Assembly (NCBI RefSeq): GCF_001854325.1
Contig: NZ_CP017754.1
Location: 3,410,001 to 3,474,000, forward strand
Source of the DNA: Cupriavidus malaysiensis
GTDB lineage: Bacteria > Pseudomonadota > Gammaproteobacteria > Burkholderiales > Burkholderiaceae
Length of the DNA stretch: 64,000 nucleotides
Reading direction: 5' to 3'
The notes under the pieces were generated by a model, which saw only the letters and a program-made list of their open reading frames with translations, made no database searches and was not told the DNA's origin. Each line of letters opens with the position of its first letter. The first letter of the stretch is position 1. Below, piece by piece: positions 57,845 through 64,000 of the stretch. A program made the translations under genes and the position numbers.

Positions 57845-59335
57845 TCAATCGCTCTCGTCGGACGCCAGCGCGGCCGCCGGGCCAAGCAGCCGCTGCGCGG
57901 CCTCGCCCGGCAATGCCTCGACCTTGCGCAGCTTGCGCTCCATCTGCCGTGTCCGCACCTCGGCCTGCTCGATATTGCGGGCGGCACGTTCCAGCGTGTC
58001 CCGCGTCTTGGCCAGAACCTCGCCGAACTTGCCGAATTCCGTCTTGACCGCACCCAGCACCTCCCATACCTCGCTGGAGCGGCGCTCCAGCGCCAGGGTG
58101 CGGAAGCCCATCTGCAGGCTGTTGAGCAGCGCCGTGAGCGTGGTCGGCCCGGCCACCGTGACGCGATAGTCGCGCTGTAGCAGGTCGGCCAGCCCCGGCC
58201 GGCGCAGCGCCTCGGCATACAGCCCTTCGGTGGGCAGGAACAGGATGGCGAAATCGGTCGTCTGCGGAGGCGAGAGGTACTTCTCGGCGATGGATTGCGC
58301 CTCGCGCTTGAGCGCCGACTCCAGTTCCCGACCCGCAGCCGCCACGCCATCGGCATCACTGCGCTCCTGTGCGTCGAGCAGGCGCTCGTACTGCTCCTTG
58401 GGGAACTTGGCATCGATCGGCAGCCAGACCGGTTGTCCGTCCGCATCCTTGCCGGGCAGGCGGATGGCGAACTCCACGCGCGCGCCCGAGTTGCGCACGG
58501 TCTCGACGTTCTTGCCGTACTGCTCGGCAGTCAGCAACTGCTCGAGCAGCATCTCGAGCTGCACCTCGCCCCAGGTACCGCGCGTCTTCACATTGGTCAG
58601 CACGCGCTTCAGGTCGCCGACCCCCTGGGCCAGCACCTGCATCTCGCCCAGGCCGCGATGCACCTGCTCGAGCCGGTCCGACACCAGCTTGAACGACTCG
58701 CCCAGGCGCTGCTCCAGCGTGGCATGCAGCTTCTCGTCGACCGTGCGCCGCATCTCTTCCAGCTTGAGCGCATTGTTGGCTTCGATATCGCGCAGTTTCT
58801 GCTCCAGCGTCGCTCGCACCTCGGCCAGCCGGCGCTCGTTGGACTCCGACAGTTGCCCCAGCTGCTGCTGCAAGCCGTCGCCGAAACGGCGCAGCGCAGC
58901 GCCCTGCTCCTCGCGCGCCTGCTGCCCCTGCAGCAGCAGGTGCTGCCGCACCTGGTCGAGTTGCTGCGCATTGGATTCGGTCAGCTTGGCGAGCTGTTGC
59001 GCGAAGGTATCGATCTGGTTGTTCTGCAGCGTGGCGATGCTGGTGAGCTGCGCCGACAGCGCCTGCTGGAAGCGCATCATCTGCTGTCCGGCTTCGCCAC
59101 GCCCGGCCCGGCCGTTCTCGGCCACCTCCGCGCGCAACTCACGCTCCAGCCGTTCGCTGGCGCGCGCATGCTCGGCACGCAGCGAGGCGAGTTCGCGCTG
59201 CAGCGCGTCAGCGGCCGCATCCACTGCAGCCTCGACCTCCGCGCCGCCGCCCGCACGCCCGCGCAGCAGCAACACGATCTGCAGGATCACGGCCGCCACC
59301 GCGGCGGCCAGGGTACCAAGGGAAATCAGGCTCAT
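57845..59335 (-). CDS. rmuC: DNA recombination protein RmuC
   Basis: A 496-residue protein that limits DNA inversions and rearrangements at short repeats. An N-terminal membrane anchor (SLGTLAAAVAAVILQIVLLL) is followed by a long coiled coil (about 40-220) and the RmuC nuclease-like domain (TRGTWGEVQLEMLLEQLL; WLPIDAKFPKEQYERLLDAQ; LFLPTEGLYAEAL). Length is usual. Confidence 0.93.
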   Translation of the reverse strand: MSLISLGTLAAAVAAVILQIVLLLRGRAGGGAEVEAAVDAAADALQRELASLRAEHARASERLERELRAEVAENGRAGRGEAGQQMMRFQQALSAQLTSIATLQNNQIDTFAQQLAKLTESNAQQLDQVRQHLLLQGQQAREEQGAALRRFGDGLQQQLGQLSESNERRLAEVRATLEQKLRDIEANNALKLEEMRRTVDEKLHATLEQRLGESFKLVSDRLEQVHRGLGEMQVLAQGVGDLKRVLTNVKTRGTWGEVQLEMLLEQLLTAEQYGKNVETVRNSGARVEFAIRLPGKDADGQPVWLPIDAKFPKEQYERLLDAQERSDADGVAAAGRELESALKREAQSIAEKYLSPPQTTDFAILFLPTEGLYAEALRRPGLADLLQRDYRVTVAGPTTLTALLNSLQMGFRTLALERRSSEVWEVLGAVKTEFGKFGEVLAKTRDTLERAARNIEQAEVRTRQMERKLRKVEALPGEAAQRLLGPAAALASDESD

Positions 59336-59360
59336 CGGCTCACATCAGGAAAGGCCGCAA

Positions 59361-59408
59361 CACGTCGCAATACGTCGCAATACGTCGCAATACGTCGCAA
59401 CACGTCGC
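59361..59408. repeat. 10-bp tandem repeat, nearly five copies
   Basis: The unit YACGTCGCAA is repeated end to end (59361, 59371, 59381, 59391, then eight bases of a fifth), changing only at the first base (C or T). It fills about half of the space between the dehydrogenase stop and the rmuC start, just upstream of rmuC. AAGGCCGCA borders it on both sides. Confidence 0.9.
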
Positions 59409-59439
59409 GCAAGGCCGCAGGAATCCGCCCGCGCCGCGT

Positions 59440-60435
59440 TCAGCGGCGGCGTGGCAAGACCTCAGGATTGATCGCCGAAGGCGGGCGGCCAGCGTCCGGG
59501 CCGGCATCGAGCGCCGCGATCAGGTTGTCCGCCGCCAGCATCGCCATGGCGCGGCGCGTCCGCTCCGAAGCGCTGGCGATATGGGGCGTCAGCACGACGT
59601 TGGGGACCTCCAGCAGGCCGGGATGCACGGCAGGCTCGCCCTCGAACACATCGAGCCCTGCGGCGAACAGGCGGTGCTCGCGCAGCGCCTCGGCCAGCGC
59701 GGCATCATCGACGACGCCACCGCGCGCGAGGTTGACCAGCGTCGCGCTGGGTTTCATGCGTGCCAGTTCGGCGGCACCGATGGCGTGATGGCTTGCCGCG
59801 CTGTAGGGCAGCACCAGCAGCAGGTGGTCAGCACGCGCCAGCAATTCGTCCTTGCCGACGTAGCTCGCGTTGACGCTCTGCTCCACCTCCTGCGGCAGGC
59901 GGCTGCGGTTGTGGTAGAGCACGGTCATGCCGAAGCCGGCGGCGCGGCGGGCCAGGGCCTGGCCGATGCGGCCCATGCCCAGGATGCCCAGCGTGCTGCC
60001 GTACAGGTCCACGCCGAGGAACATATCGTAGCTCCAGCGCTGCCACTTGCCCGCGCGCAGCCAGTGCTCGGACTCGGTCACGCGGCGCGCCGCCGCCATC
60101 AGCAGGGCCCAGCCGAAGTCGGCCGTGGTCTCGGTCAGCACATCGGGCGTATTGGTGGCGACGATGCCGGCCGCGGTCAGCGCCGGCACGTCGAGATTGT
60201 TGTAGCCCACCGCCATATTGCACACCGCGCGCAGCGCCGGCAGGTCGCGCACCAGTTCCTGGTCGATGCGGTCGGCGGCATTGGCCAGCACGCCGGCCTT
60301 GCCCGCCAGGCGCGCCTTCAGCGCGGCCGCGTCGAGCTGCACGTCAGCCTGGTTGTGATCGACCTCGAAGTATTGCGCCAGCCGCTCCAGCACATCGGCA
60401 AAGATGGCGCGGGTCACGAGAATGGAAGGCTTCAT
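59440..60435 (-). CDS. D-2-hydroxyacid dehydrogenase (glyoxylate/2-ketogluconate reductase type)
   Basis: A 331-residue NAD(P)-dependent oxidoreductase. The Rossmann motif LGILGMGRIGQALARRAAGF, the Arg in VNLARGGVVDD, the Glu in LDVFEGEPAVHP and the His in LTPHIASAS are complete. It most resembles GhrB-type reductases for glyoxylate, hydroxypyruvate or 2-ketogluconate; the true substrate is open. The ATG at 60435 is taken, not the GTG at 60444. It lies 13 bases past the antiporter stop, so it is cotranscribed. Confidence 0.88.
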   Translation of the reverse strand: MKPSILVTRAIFADVLERLAQYFEVDHNQADVQLDAAALKARLAGKAGVLANAADRIDQELVRDLPALRAVCNMAVGYNNLDVPALTAAGIVATNTPDVLTETTADFGWALLMAAARRVTESEHWLRAGKWQRWSYDMFLGVDLYGSTLGILGMGRIGQALARRAAGFGMTVLYHNRSRLPQEVEQSVNASYVGKDELLARADHLLLVLPYSAASHHAIGAAELARMKPSATLVNLARGGVVDDAALAEALREHRLFAAGLDVFEGEPAVHPGLLEVPNVVLTPHIASASERTRRAMAMLAADNLIAALDAGPDAGRPPSAINPEVLPRRR

Positions 60436-60447
60436 CGCAGTCACCAG

Positions 60448-61881
60448 TCACACGTGGAAGAAGATCAGGGTCATCACCAGGAACAGCGGCACCAGGAAGC
60501 ACACCGACCAGGCCATGAAACCGAAGAAGCCCGGCATGCGCACGCCGCGGCTTTCGGCGATGGCCTTGACCATCAGGTTCGGGGCATTGCCGATATAGGT
60601 GTTGGCACCCATGAAGACAGCGCCGGCGGAGATCGCCGCCAGCGTCGACGCATCGCGCGTCATCAGCGTGGCGGCGTCGCCGCCGGCGGTGTTGAAAAAG
60701 ACCAGGTAGGTCGGTGCGTTGTCGAGGAAGGACGACAGCACGCCGGTGGCCCAGAAGTACATGCTGTCGATCGGCTGGCCGCCGGCATCGCTGACCGCGT
60801 GGAGGACGGCGGCGAACGGTCCCTGCGTGCCTGCCTTCAGCATGGCGATGACCGGGATGATGGTGAGGAAGATGCCGGCGAACAGCTTGCCGACCTCGAG
60901 GATCGGCTCCCAGCCGAACTCGTTGCCCGCGCGCGCCGCATGCGGCGTCAGCAGCAGCGAAGCGAGCGCCACCGCCACCAGCAGCACGTCGCGCACCAGC
61001 GCAGGCAGGGCCACCTCGGTGCCCATCACGTCGAAAGCGATGCCCGGCTTCCACAGCCCGCTCATCAGCACCAGTCCGATGATCGCCAGCAGCAGCAGGA
61101 GGTTGACCTTGCCCTCCAGCACGATGCCGCGCGTGGCGGGCGTGGGATCGGCCGCGGCGGGGAGATTCTCCTCCTTGTGCAGGTAGTAGTGGCGGTCGAT
61201 CAGGTAGAAGATGGCCAGCAGCGCCCCCCACATGAACAGCGTCTCGGGCAGGATATTGCGCAAGGTCCAGAAGAAGTCCACGCCCTTGAGGAAGCCCAGG
61301 AACAGTGGCGGATCGCCCAGCGGCGTCAGCGCACCGCCGGCATTGGCAACCAGGAAGATGAAGAAGACCACCACGTGCGCCACATGCTTGCGGTTGTCGT
61401 TGGCGCGCAGCAGCGGACGGATCAGCAACATCGCCGCACCGGTGGTGCCCATCAGGCTGGCCAGCAGGGTACCCAGCGCCAGGATGCCGGTGTTCAGCCG
61501 CGGCGAGCCTTGCAGGTTGCCGCGCACGCAGATGCCGCCCGCGACGATATAGAGCGCCCCCACCAGCGCGATGAAGGGAATGTACTCGGCCAGCAGCGCA
61601 TGCAGCGCGTTGGCCAGCGCGGCATGCAGGCCGAAGACGGCGGCAAAGGGCACGATGAAGACCAGTCCCCAACCTGCCGCCACCTTGCCGAAGTGGTGGT
61701 GCCAGAAGCGTGGCGCCAGCAGCGGCACCAGCGCGATCGACAGCAGGATGCCGGCGAACGGCACGCCCCACAGCGGCGACAGCACGGCACCGTCGAGATC
61801 CGCTGCCCTTGCCGGCAAGGCAAGGCAACTCAGCACAACAACGGGCAACAGCAATCGCAGTGACGGGGACACACGTCGCAT
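60448..61881 (-). CDS. NhaD-type sodium:proton antiporter (ion transporter superfamily)
   Basis: A 477-residue membrane protein with a signal-like first helix (RLLLPVVVLSCLALPARA) and about 12 more. LLASLMGTTGAAMLLIRPLL, NAGGALTPLGDPPLFLGFL and SSFLDNAPTYLVFFN with ANTYIGNAPNLMVKAI are the paired motifs of NhaD proteins. An AAGGAG site lies before the ATG at 61881; an earlier ATG at 61902 lacks one. Sodium/proton exchange is the family's role, not proven here. Confidence 0.86.
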   Translation of the reverse strand: MRRVSPSLRLLLPVVVLSCLALPARAADLDGAVLSPLWGVPFAGILLSIALVPLLAPRFWHHHFGKVAAGWGLVFIVPFAAVFGLHAALANALHALLAEYIPFIALVGALYIVAGGICVRGNLQGSPRLNTGILALGTLLASLMGTTGAAMLLIRPLLRANDNRKHVAHVVVFFIFLVANAGGALTPLGDPPLFLGFLKGVDFFWTLRNILPETLFMWGALLAIFYLIDRHYYLHKEENLPAAADPTPATRGIVLEGKVNLLLLLAIIGLVLMSGLWKPGIAFDVMGTEVALPALVRDVLLVAVALASLLLTPHAARAGNEFGWEPILEVGKLFAGIFLTIIPVIAMLKAGTQGPFAAVLHAVSDAGGQPIDSMYFWATGVLSSFLDNAPTYLVFFNTAGGDAATLMTRDASTLAAISAGAVFMGANTYIGNAPNLMVKAIAESRGVRMPGFFGFMAWSVCFLVPLFLVMTLIFFHV

Positions 61882-62028
61882 CAGGCGCAATCTCCTTGGC
61901 ATATCGGGGGGCGGGCGTGGCGTGTCGCCGGGAAGCGGCACGCCGGCATGCGCGCACGGCGCCGGGAGCCTGCCCGGCACGCGGCACGCGGCGAGCCCAG
62001 CAGTTTAAAGCAAGCGGCGCGCCGCGAC

Positions 62029-62715
62029 TCAGCCCTGGCCGACCACGATCACATGGACCCGATAGGGACCATGCGCACCCAGCACGATGGTCTGCTCGAT
62101 GTCGCCGGTGCGGGACGGGCCGCTGATGATATTGGTGGCGCGCGGCAGTTCGCCGCGCTCGCGGCGCACCAGCGCGAAGGCATCCTCCAGCCCGGCGACG
62201 ATGCGGGCCGCGGGCACGACCGCGATATGGGTCTCCGGCAGCAGTGCCGCCGAGGCATAGGTCTGCGGCCCCGACAGCAGCATCAGCGAGCCTGTCTCGG
62301 CGATGGCGCAGAAGCAGCCGGTGATGCCGACCAGGTCGCCGTGCTCGCGGTCGGCCTGTGGATCGCGCAGCGGCGGACGGCACTCGACCTCCAGACCGTG
62401 CTGTTGCCAGGGCAGACCCGCCAGCGTTTCCCAGGCGACCGCGCGACGCGCCAGGCCAAGCCCCTCCAGGTACCCGGCGACGGCCGCCGGCACATCGCTG
62501 TCGGCGGCCACCCGCACCACCGTCGAGGCCATCTTGCGAGCCTGCGTGGCAAAGGCCTCGGCCAGGTCGGAGGGCACCGGTGGACGCGGGCCCTGTGGAT
62601 GGCGGCCGAGGTAGTCCGCCACCGCCTCGCGCTCGTGACTGCCGACCGTGGACGGCCGGCCCTGGGCGGCGCGGATGCGGGCGAAGATGCGGTCGCGGGC
62701 GTTGCGGGTATCCAT
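62029..62715 (-). CDS. lutC: LutC/YkgG-family LUD-domain protein
   Basis: A 228-residue protein of the LUD domain, third subunit of the LutABC L-lactate dehydrogenase complex. TGCFCAIAETGSLMLLSGP is the LUD signature, and the end NIISGPSRTGDIEQTIVLGA is conserved. LutA and LutB, the iron-sulfur parts, are not in the window. The ATG at 62715 is chosen over an upstream non-ATG start. It is 53 bases after pncB. Confidence 0.88.
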   Translation of the reverse strand: MDTRNARDRIFARIRAAQGRPSTVGSHEREAVADYLGRHPQGPRPPVPSDLAEAFATQARKMASTVVRVAADSDVPAAVAGYLEGLGLARRAVAWETLAGLPWQQHGLEVECRPPLRDPQADREHGDLVGITGCFCAIAETGSLMLLSGPQTYASAALLPETHIAVVPAARIVAGLEDAFALVRRERGELPRATNIISGPSRTGDIEQTIVLGAHGPYRVHVIVVGQG

Positions 62716-62768
62716 GTCTGTTCCGTGAGCGGTAGCGGAAACGGCCGGCGGCGATCGGCCAGCGACGA

Positions 62769-63950
62769 TTATACGGGCCGGGAATCGATGCCGAAGACCT
62801 GACGCAGGTAGGCCAGGTAGGCCGGATCGTCGCACATGGTCTTCTCCGGCGCATCCGACAGCTTGGCCACTGGCTGCCCGTTGCAGCGGACCATCTTGAT
62901 GACGATCTGCAGCGGTGTATAGCCCAGGTCGTTGGTCAGGTTGGTACCGACGCCGAAGGCCAGGCGGCAGCGCCCGCGGAAGCGCTCGAAGAGTTCGATC
63001 ACGCGCGGGATGTCGAGGCTGTCGCTGAAGATCAGCGTGCGGCTGCGCGCGTCGACACGGTTGGCGGCATAGTGGGCGAGCATGCGCTCGCCCCAGGCGA
63101 CCGGGTCGCCCGAGTCGTGCCGCACGCCGTCGAAGAGCTTGCAGAAGTACAGGTCGAAATCACGCAGGAAGGCGTCGAAGCCGTAGGTATCCGACAGCGC
63201 GATACCCAGGTCGCCACGGTACTCCTTGGCCCAGGTCTCGAGCGCGAACACCTGGGAATCACGCAGGCGCGGGCCGAGCGACTGGCAGGCCTGCAGGTAC
63301 TCGTGCGCCATCGTGCCCAGCGGGATCATCTTGTGCTGGCGGGCAAAGTGCACATTGCTGGTACCGGCCATCTGATGTCCGAGCGTGCCCTGCATGGTCA
63401 GCAGCACCTCTTCCTGCCAGTCGCGCGAGAAGCGGCGCCGGCTGCCGTAGTCGGCGATCACGCAGTCCGCATGGGCCGGCACCGTCAGCAACGCCAGCTT
63501 GGCCTCCAGCCGGCGCCGCCCCTCCTCCAGGTCGGCAGCCGGCTGCGTGCGACGGAAGTAGACCTCGTTGATGATGGCCAGCAGCGGCACCTCGAACAGG
63601 ATGGTGTGCAACCACGGCCCGCGGATGGTGATGTCGATCTCGCCGCCGCCCTTGGCCGAGGGGGCGATGTGCACATACTTCTCGTTCAGGTGGAAGAGCC
63701 CGAGGAAATCGACGAAGTCGCTCTTGATGAAGCGCAGACCGCGCAGGTATTCGAGCTCCTCTTCCGTGAACCGGAGCTGGCACAGCTGCGCCACCTCGGC
63801 GCGGATCTCGTCGACGTAGGGGGTGAGATCGACGCCGGCGTTGCGGCACTTGAAGCGATACTCGACGTGGGCAGCGGGAAAATGGTGCAGCACCACCTGC
63901 ATCATCGTGAACTTGTACAGGTCGGTGTCGAGCAGCGAGGAAATGATCAT
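62769..63950 (-). CDS. pncB: Nicotinate phosphoribosyltransferase
   Basis: A 393-residue enzyme of the NAD salvage path joining nicotinate and [24 protein letters not shown] at the start, the phosphorylated His in [10 protein letters not shown] and [18 protein letters not shown] are typical. The full gene fits in the window; only its promoter is cut off by the edge. Confidence 0.95.
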   Translation of the reverse strand: MIISSLLDTDLYKFTMMQVVLHHFPAAHVEYRFKCRNAGVDLTPYVDEIRAEVAQLCQLRFTEEELEYLRGLRFIKSDFVDFLGLFHLNEKYVHIAPSAKGGGEIDITIRGPWLHTILFEVPLLAIINEVYFRRTQPAADLEEGRRRLEAKLALLTVPAHADCVIADYGSRRRFSRDWQEEVLLTMQGTLGHQMAGTSNVHFARQHKMIPLGTMAHEYLQACQSLGPRLRDSQVFALETWAKEYRGDLGIALSDTYGFDAFLRDFDLYFCKLFDGVRHDSGDPVAWGERMLAHYAANRVDARSRTLIFSDSLDIPRVIELFERFRGRCRLAFGVGTNLTNDLGYTPLQIVIKMVRCNGQPVAKLSDAPEKTMCDDPAYLAYLRQVFGIDSRPV

Positions 63951-64000
63951 GTCGGGCGGACAGCAATGCCTAGGCGGAGCATCATGCTAACCGAACTGCG

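Noticed and set aside
59361..59408. CRISPR array
   Set aside because: The repeats are ten bases and directly adjacent with no unique spacers, and no cas genes are present.

Overview
The window is a high-GC chromosomal segment from a betaproteobacterium of the Burkholderiaceae, most like Cupriavidus or Ralstonia. This is inferred from gene order (rpoE-mucAB-mucD-lepA-lepB-rnc-era-recO-pdxJ-acpS-nagZ; yceD-rpmF-plsX-fabHDG-acpP-fabF; earP-efp with Arg32; Fur-linked tonB-exbBD and hemP) and from protein style. It is mostly core genome. No rRNA, CRISPR array, complete prophage or IS element was seen.

Left edge (1-1.2 kb): the end of a decayed mobile element. It holds a toxin-antitoxin pair cut by the window start and the C-terminal scrap of a tyrosine recombinase, lying against the 3' end of tRNA-Ser(GGA). 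Then come carbon metabolism and cell wall genes (1.2-10.7 kb): a long sodium:solute symporter with a coiled-coil insert and an EF-hand-like loop, acetyl-CoA synthetase, class I fumarase, glutamate racemase, and a two-AAA-domain ATPase of unknown role. 

10.9-15.3 kb: an iron/heme block. A Fur-box promoter precedes an unlisted 21-residue membrane microprotein and tonB-exbB-exbD; a second Fur-like site precedes hemP; a HbpS/GlcG-type protein follows. Two small secreted proteins come next, one made of 12-residue repeats. 15.4-24.8 kb: tRNA-Leu(TAA), a divergent yeiH/lysR pair with a perfect palindromic operator, a Kef-type antiporter, tRNA-Cys, two identical tRNA-Gly genes, pgsA, uvrC, and earP-efp (EF-P and its arginine rhamnosyltransferase). 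The pgsA-Gly-Cys-Leu order resembles E. coli pgsA-glyW-cysT-leuZ, but with about 3.8 kb placed before the Leu gene.

24.9-37.6 kb (minus strand): nagZ, acpS, pdxJ, recO, era, rnc, a DUF4845 protein, lepB, lepA, a glutaredoxin-like protein, mucD, rseB, rseA and rpoE: cell-envelope stress control joined to secretion, RNA processing and translation. 37.7-45.1 kb: the type II fatty acid synthesis cluster with rpmF and yceD. 45.3-50.1 kb: maf, an RsmI-like methylase, sppA, a Rieske protein, a phosphoglycolate-phosphatase-like protein and rluC. rluC diverges from rne (RNase E), whose leader is long and rich in hairpins. 54.2-57.3 kb: moaA-mobA-moeA for molybdenum cofactor. 57.5-64 kb: a small membrane protein, rmuC, a 10-bp tandem repeat, a D-2-hydroxyacid dehydrogenase, an NhaD-type antiporter, lutC and pncB.

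No clear new multi-gene system was found. The best leads are the microprotein in front of tonB, the repeat protein, the EF-hand symporter, the rne leader, and the palindrome over the lysR start codon. All functions come from reading motifs and family knowledge; no database search was run.
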